In this document: in pieces, positions 9,516 to 17,058 of the stretch
How positions within the stretch are numbered: the first letter of the stretch is position 1
Layout of the letters: every line of letters begins with the position of its first letter
Assembly: GCF_000025885.1 (NCBI RefSeq)
Contig: NC_014011.1
Coordinates: 1,178,001 to 1,242,000, forward strand
Source of the DNA: Aminobacterium colombiense DSM 12261
GTDB taxonomy: Bacteria; Synergistota; Synergistia; Synergistales; Aminobacteriaceae
DNA length: 64,000 nucleotides
Reading direction: 5' to 3'
Made by a program: the position numbers and the translations under genes
Notes under the pieces: model-generated
What the model was told of the DNA's origin: nothing
The model's database searches: none
What the model saw: the letters and a program-made list of their open reading frames with translations, nothing else

Positions 9516-11031
9516 AAGAGCTCTTATTTCTGTTTTTGACAAACAGGGAGTAGAAGATTTTGCAAAGAAACTTATAGAAAGAGGCTGGGAGATCGTTTCC
9601 AGCTCTGGTACTGCCAAAAAGCTGCAGGAAGCAGGTATAAATGTCATAGAAGTTTCTGATCTCACAGGATTCCCCCACATTTTAGGAGGCAGGGTCAAGA
9701 CCCTCCATCCCTTTATTTCAGGCGGAATTCTTGCCCGCCGCCATGTGGACGGAGATCTGAGGGACATAGAAACTTTTAAGATACCTTTAATAGATATGGT
9801 GGTCTGCAATCTTTACCCCTTCCAGGAAGTGGCCCAAAGAGGGGCTAATATAGACGAACTCCTTGAAAACATTGATATTGGCGGGGTTACTCTTATCCGT
9901 GCCGGGGCTAAAAATTACCCTCATGTCATTATACTGACCGACCCTTTAGACTATGAACAAATACTGGAAGAGCTAGATGCGGAAGGCAACGTCACCCTTC
10001 TCACCCGTCAGAGCCTTGCTTTGAAAGCCTTCGCTCATACGGCCGCCTATGATGGCGCTATCGTGGAAGGGCTTTCTTCTGAACTCGGCGTTGAGCCTGA
10101 AATGAAAAAAGAGCTCACTATCCCCCTGAAAAAGGAACAAGATCTCCGCTATGGAGAAAACCCTCATCAGGAGGCGGCCCTCTATCTTCCTCCTATGAAG
10201 AAACTGCCATGGGTGCAGCTTGGGGGGAAACCTCTTTCATATAACAACATACTTGATCTCGATTGCGCCATGAGGGGAGCTGCCCTGCTTCAGGATGGGC
10301 CGGGGGCGCTTGTCATTAAACATACGACACCCTGCGGAATGGCCTATGGATCAACATTGAAAGAAGCCTACGAAAAGGCCTTCAGGTGTGATCCACTTTC
10401 CGCCTTTGGTGGCGTTGTGGGCTTTTCCCGCCCTCTGGATATGGAAACAGCTCTCGCTGTTTCACAGCATTTTACAGAAGTACTTCTCGTTCCAGATGGG
10501 GAAGATGAGGCCTTAGAGTTCCTAAAAAAGGATAAACCCTCACTGCGCATTCTGAAATGGAAAGGCGGCAAAGTGCTCCCCTGGCAAATTACCAGCACAT
10601 GGAGCGGCTTCCTTGTACAGCAGGACATTTTACCCCCTCTTCCCAACCCTGATAAGGGAACATGGATTGGACCACGAAGGGACGATCTCTGGAAAGACAT
10701 GCTCCTCGCATGGAAGGTTGCCTGTCTTTCAAAGAGTAATGCTGTAGCCATAATAAAAGATGGTGAAGCCGTGGGAATAGGCATGGGGTTTTGCAGTCGT
10801 GTATTCGCTGTAGATTTTGCCACAAACCAGGCTAAGGAAAAAGCAAAAGGCGCCGTGATGGGCAGCGATGCTTTTTTCCCCTTTCCAGATGGCGTAGAAG
10901 CAGCAGCCAAAGCTGGTATCAAGGCTATTATTCAACCTGGCGGATCGGTACGAGATGACGAAGTCTTTAAAAGGGCGGAAGAGCTGGGACTCAGCATGTT
11001 CATTAGCGGCTGGCGCACATTCCGTCATTAA
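9502..11031 (+). CDS. purH: Bifunctional AICAR formyltransferase / IMP cyclohydrolase (PurH)
   Basis: PurH carries out the last two steps to IMP. The N-terminal MGS-like IMP cyclohydrolase domain (about 1-190) begins KRALISVFDKQGVEDFAK. The AICAR transformylase domain follows, with RYGENPHQEAALY, the KHTTPCG catalytic block and DPLSAFGG. At 509 residues it is slightly short for the family but complete. The ATG at 9502 lies inside the end of purN, with GGGAGGAG upstream. Confidence 0.97.
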   Translation: MTATKRALISVFDKQGVEDFAKKLIERGWEIVSSSGTAKKLQEAGINVIEVSDLTGFPHILGGRVKTLHPFISGGILARRHVDGDLRDIETFKIPLIDMVVCNLYPFQEVAQRGANIDELLENIDIGGVTLIRAGAKNYPHVIILTDPLDYEQILEELDAEGNVTLLTRQSLALKAFAHTAAYDGAIVEGLSSELGVEPEMKKELTIPLKKEQDLRYGENPHQEAALYLPPMKKLPWVQLGGKPLSYNNILDLDCAMRGAALLQDGPGALVIKHTTPCGMAYGSTLKEAYEKAFRCDPLSAFGGVVGFSRPLDMETALAVSQHFTEVLLVPDGEDEALEFLKKDKPSLRILKWKGGKVLPWQITSTWSGFLVQQDILPPLPNPDKGTWIGPRRDDLWKDMLLAWKVACLSKSNAVAIIKDGEAVGIGMGFCSRVFAVDFATNQAKEKAKGAVMGSDAFFPFPDGVEAAAKAGIKAIIQPGGSVRDDEVFKRAEELGLSMFISGWRTFRH

Positions 11032-11043
11032 GGAGGGAGCCCT

Positions 11044-12315
11044 GTGAATTTTCTTGTGATTGGAAGCGGCGGTCGGGAACACGCCCTCGTCTGGGCTCTT
11101 TCTCAATCTGAAAAAGTCAATGAATTGCATGCCGCCCCGGGTAATCCAGGGATGAAAGATTTGGCTACATTGCACAGCGCCTCTGTAGAAAACAAGAAAG
11201 AGATACTGGCCCTGGCCAAAAAAATTCAGCCGGATTACATTATAGTAGGCCCTGAGGCTCCCCTCGTCGTAGGGGCCTCCGACCTTTTGCGCAAGAACGG
11301 CTTTAAAGTTTTCGGCCCTGGAAGGGAAGGTGCGTCTCTGGAAGGAAGCAAGATCTTCGCCAAAGAGTTCATGGCACGTCACTCTATTCCAACGGCCCCC
11401 TTCGATGTCTGCCTCTCCATAGAAGAAGGAGAGGCGGCTCTCAATAAGCGTCAGGCGCCTTTCGTTGTAAAGGCAGACGGTCTTGCGGCGGGGAAAGGGG
11501 CATTCGTTCTTCAGACAAGAGAAGAAGCCCTGGCTGTCATTTCCAATCTTCTTGTCAAAAAAGAGCTGGGAACCTCTGGAGAGAAAATCATTATTGAGGA
11601 TTTTATGCCCGGCCTGGAACTAACCATCCTATGCGTGAGCGATGGAAAAAACTATCGTATATTGCCGGGCAGCCAGGATCACAAAAGGGTCTTTGACCAT
11701 GATCAAGGTCCCAATACTGGCGGAATGGGGGCCTACTGCCCTGTCCCCTGGGTAGATGAAGATCTGCTGCGCCGGGTAGAGGAAACTGTAATTTCCCCTA
11801 CGTTTTCGGGGCTGCGATCTGAAAATATTTCCTACTGCGGCGTTCTCTATTTCGGATTGATGATTGATCCGGACGGAAGTCCCCGTGTCGTGGAATATAA
11901 TGTGCGTTTCGGAGATCCAGAGGCAGAAGTGGTTTTACCCACATTAAATGTTGACTTCGCCCAGCTCATAATGGCAACATGCGATGGGAACCTGCGGTCT
12001 CTGCCGAAAATTCATTCCACCCAGTGGGCTGTGGATGTGGTGATGACTTCTGAAGGTTATCCCGGTGCCTACACAAAAGGTTATCCTATCACCGGCCTTG
12101 ATGAAGCCGCTGCCACTGGCAAGGTTCTAGTGTTTCATGCCGGAACTGCCTTGAATGAAAAGGATGAGATCGTCACTGCGGGAGGAAGGGTGCTCAATGT
12201 AGTGGGCCTTGGAAAAACCCTGGAGGAAGCCCTCGAACAATCGTACAAAAGTGTTAGGAAGATACACTTTACGGGAGCTCATTATCGTAAAGATATTGCG
12301 GCCAAAGCGCGATAA
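11044..12315 (+). CDS. purD: GAR synthetase (PurD)
   Basis: PurD is an ATP-grasp ligase joining glycine to phosphoribosylamine. The N-terminal block is LVIGSGGREHALVWAL. The ATP-grasp core has KADGLAAGKG, and SQDHKRVFDHDQGPNTGGMG is the diagnostic PurD motif. VEYNVRFGDPEAE supplies metal ligands. It starts at GTG 11044 behind AAGGAGGG. The length of 423 residues is normal. Confidence 0.97.
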   Translation: MNFLVIGSGGREHALVWALSQSEKVNELHAAPGNPGMKDLATLHSASVENKKEILALAKKIQPDYIIVGPEAPLVVGASDLLRKNGFKVFGPGREGASLEGSKIFAKEFMARHSIPTAPFDVCLSIEEGEAALNKRQAPFVVKADGLAAGKGAFVLQTREEALAVISNLLVKKELGTSGEKIIIEDFMPGLELTILCVSDGKNYRILPGSQDHKRVFDHDQGPNTGGMGAYCPVPWVDEDLLRRVEETVISPTFSGLRSENISYCGVLYFGLMIDPDGSPRVVEYNVRFGDPEAEVVLPTLNVDFAQLIMATCDGNLRSLPKIHSTQWAVDVVMTSEGYPGAYTKGYPITGLDEAAATGKVLVFHAGTALNEKDEIVTAGGRVLNVVGLGKTLEEALEQSYKSVRKIHFTGAHYRKDIAAKAR

Positions 12316-12326
12316 GGAGGTATTCT

Positions 12327-12872
12327 ATGAGTGAGGAGAAAACACCACAGATAGGAATTGTGTTGGGGTCTAAATCTGATCTTCCAGCTGCCCATAAAGC
12401 TGCGGAGATTCTGAACCAATTCAATGTTCCTTTTGAAGTGACTATTGCGTCAGCCCACAGAACCCCCGAAGATGCGGCCCAGTATGCAGCTCTCGCCGAG
12501 GATAGAGGCCTTGAGGTCATTATAGCCATAGCCGGTTTGTCGGCGGCGCTGCCTGGCGTGTTAGCGGCTCATACCCTTCTGCCGGTAATAGGTGTTCCCG
12601 TCTCTGCAGGAACCCTTGGCGGTCTTGATGCCCTTCTCTCTATTGCCCAGATGCCCCCAGGGGTTCCTGTGGCTTCCACTGGCATCGACGGCTCAAAAAA
12701 CGCCTCTCTTCTAGCCCTCCGCATATTGGCCAGAAAGAATGAAGAGATAAGAAAGCAGTTAACTCTCTTTAGGGAAGAGGAAGCGCAAAAAATCCAGCAG
12801 GGCCGCGAAACCATTGTGGATTTACCTAACGCGCCTGCAGAGGCATTTTTGATGTTCCGTCCATTGTCTTAA
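12327..12872 (+). CDS. purE: PurE family AIR carboxylase / N5-CAIR mutase
   Basis: PurE makes CAIR either from N5-CAIR (class I, with PurK) or directly from AIR and CO2 (class II). The 181-residue protein has GSKSDLPAAHKAAE, the ASAHRTPE catalytic block and GLDALLSIAQMPPGVPVAS, which look class I. However, the usual AGAAHLPG-type block reads IAGLSAALPG, without the His. No purK lies in the operon or window. Which substrate it uses is therefore open. It starts 11 bases after purD with AAGGAGG upstream and ends the purine operon. No strong terminator follows; only a weak 6-bp TGACAA/TTGTCA stem was seen. Confidence 0.93.
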   Translation: MSEEKTPQIGIVLGSKSDLPAAHKAAEILNQFNVPFEVTIASAHRTPEDAAQYAALAEDRGLEVIIAIAGLSAALPGVLAAHTLLPVIGVPVSAGTLGGLDALLSIAQMPPGVPVASTGIDGSKNASLLALRILARKNEEIRKQLTLFREEEAQKIQQGRETIVDLPNAPAEAFLMFRPLS

Positions 12873-12883
12873 CTTGACAAGAT

Positions 12884-13081
12884 TCAACGCCTGTTGTCAT
12901 GGGCTGCAAAATAGCCTATGGCAAGAAGTACTATAATCCAGAAGTACCGTAGTTTTCCCTGAAAAAGAGTTCCTACTGTTTCTCTGCCGAGGAAAGCAGT
13001 TAAAAGAAAAATGACCATAACGAAAATGGTTAATGCAATAATTATTTTCCCACGGGGGGGCAACCTTTTTTCTTCTGCCAT
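12884..13081 (-). CDS. Small two-helix membrane protein, unknown function
   Basis: I do not recognise this protein. It has 65 residues: a charged N-terminus (MAEEKRLPPRGK), one hydrophobic segment at about 13-31, a short loop with GRETVGTLFQGK, a second segment at about 46-58 and a basic end (HDNRR). An AAGGAT SD lies about 10 bases upstream of the ATG. It converges on purE with an 11-base gap. Two membrane spans, a charged tail and an SD make it plausible as a real gene, but no neighbour explains it. Confidence 0.55.
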   Translation of the reverse strand: MAEEKRLPPRGKIIIALTIFVMVIFLLTAFLGRETVGTLFQGKLRYFWIIVLLAIGYFAAHDNRR

Positions 13082-13160
13082 TTATCGACCCATCCTTTCG
13101 GGAATAATGAGAAAAACATTTTCTCTATTGTACAGCTTTTAAAAATGTCCGCAAAATAAA

Positions 13161-13187
13161 AGGGTGCCAGCTATTTACTGGCACCCT
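13161..13187 (-). terminator. Intrinsic terminator of the amino-acid binding protein gene
   Basis: A 10-bp perfect stem AGGGTGCCAG / CTGGCACCCT with a 7-base loop lies just downstream of the gene ending at 13216. On the minus strand it is followed by TTTATTTTG. The outer 8 bases of each arm equal the outer ends of the palindromic repeat family seen at 33602 and 34907. Confidence 0.85.
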
Positions 13188-13215
13188 CATTCTTATGCTC
13201 ATAAAGTAGAGAAAC

Positions 13216-13986
13216 CTACTCCTTTTTAGTGTTCCATTTCTTGTGGAGTTCAGAGATAAACCCTTCCTCCTGAAGCTGAACCACAATTTTATTTACAGCC
13301 TCCAGAAAAGCAGGGTCGTTTTGGCTTACGGCCAAAGCCTGCTTGGCACCCTTCAACTCCACTGTAAAGGATTTTTTAAGCTGCCCCTTGAACTCTTCGC
13401 TGTTTATATATGTTTCAGCTACGGTTTCGTCCATGAGAGAAGCGTCGGCACGTTTAAGAGTCACCTCTCGAACAGCATCGTTCAGCTTTGGAAACTGCTT
13501 TACCGTGACTCCTTCCACTTCTGAAATATATACATCCTGCGTCGTTCCAAGCTGAACGGCAACAGTCTTTCCTTTAAGGTCTTCAAGGGTTGCCATTTCA
13601 CCGCTATCCTTATTGAGCACAAAGGCACTGAGGCTCACCATATAAGGAGTAGAGAAAGCGACCTTCTTGCTTCGTTCTTCAGTGATGCTCAGGCACGCCG
13701 CGATCATATCGATCTTCCCGGTCAGAAGTGAAGGAATAACCCCATCAAAGGCCATGTCCACCCACTCCGCCTTTTTGCCAAGGCGAGCAACCACTTCATT
13801 GGCAAGATCTATGTCAAAACCGACCAGAGCCCCCGTTTTATCATGAAACTCAAAGGGAGGGTAGGAACCGGAAGTCCCAATAATCACCGTGTCCTTCTCC
13901 ATAACGGACCCTGCTCCAAATGCCGGACCCCCGACAACCCCTAACAGAAGCGCAAAAAACATTACTAGCACTACACTCTTTTTCAT
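13216..13986 (-). CDS. Amino-acid ABC transporter substrate-binding protein (SBP family 3)
   Basis: This is a periplasmic receptor for a polar amino acid. A Sec signal peptide (basic MKKS, hydrophobic core, FGAG) is followed by the family 3 start VIIGTSGSYPPFEFHDKTG, then GFDIDLANEV and FDGVIPSLLTGKIDMIAA. A second lobe contains LKGKTVAVQLGTTQ. The ATG at 13986 is preferred (SD GGAGGAG 8 bases upstream) over one two codons earlier. No permease or ATPase gene lies next to it, so it is an orphan receptor here. It has its own terminator. Its position downstream of argG could mean an arginine-family ligand, but this is only inference. Confidence 0.9.
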   Translation of the reverse strand: MKKSVVLVMFFALLLGVVGGPAFGAGSVMEKDTVIIGTSGSYPPFEFHDKTGALVGFDIDLANEVVARLGKKAEWVDMAFDGVIPSLLTGKIDMIAACLSITEERSKKVAFSTPYMVSLSAFVLNKDSGEMATLEDLKGKTVAVQLGTTQDVYISEVEGVTVKQFPKLNDAVREVTLKRADASLMDETVAETYINSEEFKGQLKKSFTVELKGAKQALAVSQNDPAFLEAVNKIVVQLQEEGFISELHKKWNTKKE

Positions 13987-14008
13987 TACCATCTCTCCTC
14001 CCCCCGGG

Positions 14009-14038
14009 GGGTATGCAAAAATTCAAGACCTGGCACCA
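14009..14038. repeat. Solo half-copy of the palindromic repeat family
   Basis: These 30 bases are identical to the right arm of the palindrome at 34941-34970 (starts GGGTATGCAAAAATTC, ends AAGACCTGGCACCA). The matching left arm is missing and replaced by a C6/G6 stretch at about 14000-14011. The copy abuts the argG stop codon (14039-14041) and lies just upstream of the SD of the binding-protein gene. Confidence 0.85.
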
Positions 14039-15259
14039 TTAGCAAAAGATTTCAACTGGCATTTTGTCTTTGTGAACCTGTTTCCATGTTTTTACAGGAA
14101 GTCCCCATATCTTGATAAACCCGACAGCCGCTGCGTGATCGAATGCGTCGCCCTCTGAGTAGGTGGCCAGATTTTGCTGGTATATGGAGTTGGGCGATTT
14201 CATCCCCCGTACCACTGCCTGACCTTTATAGAACCTGACCTTAACAACACCGTTTACATATTCCTGAGTTGTATCTACAAAAGAATCAATTGCCTCTTTC
14301 AAAGGAGAGTACCAATATCCTTCATAGGTCAGTTCCGCATACTTCACCTCCAGCTCTTTTTTAGAAGCTAAAACTTTTTTATCAAGGGTCAGAGTTTCAA
14401 GAGCCTTATGGGCGGCAATAAGAGTCATGGCCGCAGGACACTCATAGACTTCCCGGCTCTTAAAGCCTACAAGCCGGTCTTCCACCATGTCGATCCTTCC
14501 TACTCCATGTTTACCAGCCTGCTCGTTCAGCGTCTGAATCAATGAAGGGCCATCCATTGCTTCGCCATTTAAAGCAACGGGAATTCCCTTTTCAAAAGTT
14601 ATCTCCACAAACTCCTGGTGGTCTGGGGCATTCCATGGGTCCACTGTCAGGGTATATGCGTCTGCAGGGGGTTCGTTCCACGGATCCTCCAAAATGCCGC
14701 ATTCTATAGAGCGGCCCCAGATGTTCTCATCTATACTGTATGGAGAAGCTGTAGTAGCCATCACAGGGATGTCGTGGGCCTGGGCATACTCCATCTCTGC
14801 CTCTCGGCTAAAATGCCAGTCTCGCACAGGGGCCAAAACGTCAAGTTCGGGGTTTAGCGCATTGGTGCACACTTCGATTCGCACCTGATCCTGCCCTTTT
14901 CCGGTACAACCATGGGCCACGGCTCCCGCGTTCTCTTTTTTTGCCACCATAGCCATAACTTTGGCAATTAGCGGACGGGAAAGAGCTGAATTCAAGGGGT
15001 AGGTCCCCTGATACATGGCATTCGCCTTTAAGGCAGGCCAAACAAACTCTTTAACGAACTCCTGTTTCAGATCCATAACATAGGCCTTGGAAGCGCCGCT
15101 TTTAAGTGCCTTCTGTTTGGCAGCTTCAAGATCCACCTGCTGACCCACGTCGGCGGTCATGGTAATAACCTCATACCCCTGTTCCTTGAGCCACATAGTG
15201 GCCACCGATGTGTCAAGCCCCCCACTATACGCGAGAACTACCTTTTTCTTATCTAACAT
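14039..15259 (-). CDS. argG: Argininosuccinate synthase (ArgG)
   Basis: ArgG joins citrulline and aspartate with ATP, the penultimate step of arginine synthesis. The N-terminal PP-loop is LAYSGGLDTSVA. AHGCTGKGQDQVRIE and the SPYSIDENIWGRSIE block are typical. It has 406 residues from the ATG at 15259, which has GGGGAG nine bases upstream; a TTG two codons earlier is less well spaced. It is preceded by a T-box leader with its own promoter. argH is not in the window. The stop is followed directly by a half-copy of the palindromic repeat. Confidence 0.97.
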   Translation of the reverse strand: MLDKKKVVLAYSGGLDTSVATMWLKEQGYEVITMTADVGQQVDLEAAKQKALKSGASKAYVMDLKQEFVKEFVWPALKANAMYQGTYPLNSALSRPLIAKVMAMVAKKENAGAVAHGCTGKGQDQVRIEVCTNALNPELDVLAPVRDWHFSREAEMEYAQAHDIPVMATTASPYSIDENIWGRSIECGILEDPWNEPPADAYTLTVDPWNAPDHQEFVEITFEKGIPVALNGEAMDGPSLIQTLNEQAGKHGVGRIDMVEDRLVGFKSREVYECPAAMTLIAAHKALETLTLDKKVLASKKELEVKYAELTYEGYWYSPLKEAIDSFVDTTQEYVNGVVKVRFYKGQAVVRGMKSPNSIYQQNLATYSEGDAFDHAAAVGFIKIWGLPVKTWKQVHKDKMPVEIFC

Positions 15260-15288
15260 TTTCAAGAACTCCCCTTTCCAACATCCCT

Positions 15289-15562
15289 AAAAAATAAACA
15301 GACCCGTCCCCAGTACAACCAGGGACGGGTCTGATACCCGCGGTGCCACCCTTATTGGCAAAAGATGTAATGTTCCCTTCCCTTTGCCCGCTCTCTTGCC
15401 TCTACTTGACAAAAATGTCTTTCTTCGAGGCCGGCTCAAGGGCTCTATTCTTCCCCCATATTCTGAAAAGGCTTTCAGCCGATGACCTTTTCTCTCTGTT
15501 GAATAGCGGAGGGATTACTCTTCCCTTTCATTGCCGTGTCGCAACTGCTTATTATTTATAGC
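15289..15562 (-). promoter_or_regulatory. T-box riboswitch controlling argG
   Basis: The minus strand carries the T-box hallmark TGGCACCGCGG at 15348-15338, an AGAGTA box at 15521-15516, and GGCTGAAAGCC in the stem I apical region. A strong terminator follows: AGACCCGTCCC pairs with GGGACGGGTCT (15300-15310 with 15322-15332), then TTTATTTTTT. Uncharged tRNA would pair with the T-box bulge and stabilise the antiterminator. A candidate specifier codon is AGA (Arg) at 15446-15444, shortly before the TTGAG of stem I. The specifier is inferred from position only; arginine fits the gene. Confidence 0.93.
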
Positions 15563-15567
15563 AGAAG

Positions 15568-15595
15568 ATTATACACGTCAATGAACCTTTGTCAA
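15568..15595 (-). promoter_or_regulatory. Promoter of the argG T-box transcript
   Basis: TTGACA (15595-15590), 16-base spacer and TATAAT (15573-15568) on the minus strand, both perfect consensus. Transcription should begin at about 15561, giving a 300-base leader. It lies 20 bases downstream of the surE stop, so argG has its own strong promoter gated by the T-box. Confidence 0.9.
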
Positions 15596-15614
15596 CTATT
15601 TTTTTTTAAAGTAA

Positions 15615-16397
15615 CTAAAAGTTTATTTTTTGAAGTCCGTTCTCGCTGTATCGCTCCAGTGACGGATAGTGAGTCATGTCCATATGGACTGGCGTTATAG
15701 AGACATAACCATTGGCCAGAGCCCAGACGTCGCAGCCTTCCACAAGCTGGTCTTCCGGCCGGCCTGAAACCCAATAATATGCCCGTCCGTGGGGATCTCG
15801 AAGTTTCGTAACTTTCCCTTCGTAAAGACGCACCCCTTTACGGGTAACCTTGACGCCTCTCAATAAGGTTAAGGAGAGATTAGGAACATTTACATTGAGC
15901 AATACTCCTTCTTCCAGCGGTTCTTTCTCAATGACTTTCAATATTTTTTCCACTACGACGGCGGCTGTTCTGTAATGGCAGGTATCATCACGGCTGCTGC
16001 AATTCAACGACACCGCTATTGACGGGCATCCCATAATGACCCCTTCCATAGCTGCCGAAACAGTGCCGGAATAGGTCAGGTCATCTCCCACATTAGGGCC
16101 GCTGTTGATTCCCGAAATAACCATATCTGTTTCAGGCTGCACTTCCTCTATTCCCAAAACAACGCAATCCGATGGAGTGCCGTCGCAAGCGTTCACATTC
16201 TGTCCCTCGGGATAAAGTCCCTGGCTCACACTCCACAGACGAAGGGGGCGGGTCAAGGTTATAGCGTGTCCCACACTGCTTCTTTCACGATCTGGAGCCA
16301 CTACGGCCCATGAATATCCCTTATCAGCGAGGTGAGCTGCCATGGTCATAAGTCCTGGTGCAAATACTCCATCGTCATTCGTTAAAAGTAATTTCAC
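15615..16397 (-). CDS. surE: 5'-nucleotidase SurE
   Basis: SurE is a metal-dependent nucleoside monophosphatase with stationary-phase roles. The 260-residue protein starts MKLLLTNDDG, whose Asp8-Asp9 bind metal, and continues APDRERSSVGHA. The GINSGPNVGDDLTYSGTV block is the family signature with the metal-binding Asn. It is the last gene of a run that begins with hypA. An SD-like GAGAGG lies upstream of the ATG at 16397. No clear terminator follows before the argG promoter. Confidence 0.96.
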   Translation of the reverse strand: MKLLLTNDDGVFAPGLMTMAAHLADKGYSWAVVAPDRERSSVGHAITLTRPLRLWSVSQGLYPEGQNVNACDGTPSDCVVLGIEEVQPETDMVISGINSGPNVGDDLTYSGTVSAAMEGVIMGCPSIAVSLNCSSRDDTCHYRTAAVVVEKILKVIEKEPLEEGVLLNVNVPNLSLTLLRGVKVTRKGVRLYEGKVTKLRDPHGRAYYWVSGRPEDQLVEGCDVWALANGYVSITPVHMDMTHYPSLERYSENGLQKINF

Positions 16398-16430
16398 TAT
16401 CTCTCATCCTCTCTTCTCACTCTACACTGA

Positions 16431-17036
16431 TTATAGAATCCAACGTATCAACAAAAAGACAATGGGGTTCATAAAGGCCTGAATAACTCCTAGGGCAAGA
16501 AGAACCATGAGAATAATAAACCCATACTGTTCGAGCCAAAAATATTTTTCAAGCCACTGCGGCGGTAGAAGAACATACAGAATCTTCGAACCGTCGAGGG
16601 GAGGAATTGGGATCAGATTAAACACCGCCAGCCCCACATTGATAGCCACCATGAGGAACATAAAGAGACGGAGGGCGGAATTTCCCAAAAAGAAACTCGG
16701 GAAAAGACGTATAAGCAGTCCTATTGCAAAAGCGGTCAGAATATTCCCTGTTACACCGGCAATGGAAACAAGAAAAAGATCACGCCTGGGCTTCTTAAAA
16801 TAGCGCGTATCTATGGGGACCGGTTTTGCCCATCCAAAACGAAAAACAAGAAGCATCAGCGCCCCTACGGGGTCGAGATGGGCCAGGGGGTTGAGGGATA
16901 AACGGCCTGCTCTTTCAGCCGTAGGGTCTCCTAAAAGATAGGCCATATAGCCATGGCAAAATTCATGGAATGTTATGGCCCATAATACGGCAGGGAGGCT
17001 TAATAATAATTCAGGAAGGGATGGAAAATGGAACAT
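16431..17036 (-). CDS. M50 (site-2 protease) family membrane metalloprotease
   Basis: The zinc motif HEFCH (HExxH) lies in the first membrane segment (ITFHEFCHGYMA), and the third ligand is in NLIPIPPLDGSKIL, the NxxPxxxLDG block. Five to six hydrophobic segments fill the 201 residues. This is the small rhomboid-like YwhC/Rv-type subgroup without PDZ domain; the substrate is unknown. The ATG at 17036 has AAGGAG about 10 bases upstream; a GTG three codons earlier sits on the SD itself. It lies between the nucleotidyltransferase fusion and surE. Confidence 0.9.
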   Translation of the reverse strand: MFHFPSLPELLLSLPAVLWAITFHEFCHGYMAYLLGDPTAERAGRLSLNPLAHLDPVGALMLLVFRFGWAKPVPIDTRYFKKPRRDLFLVSIAGVTGNILTAFAIGLLIRLFPSFFLGNSALRLFMFLMVAINVGLAVFNLIPIPPLDGSKILYVLLPPQWLEKYFWLEQYGFIILMVLLALGVIQAFMNPIVFLLIRWIL

Positions 17037-17058
17037 AGCTCTCACACTCCTTATATAT

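Noticed and set aside
10729-11382. Long open frame antisense to purH/purD
   Set aside because: It crosses the junction of two real genes on the other strand and shows no family features.
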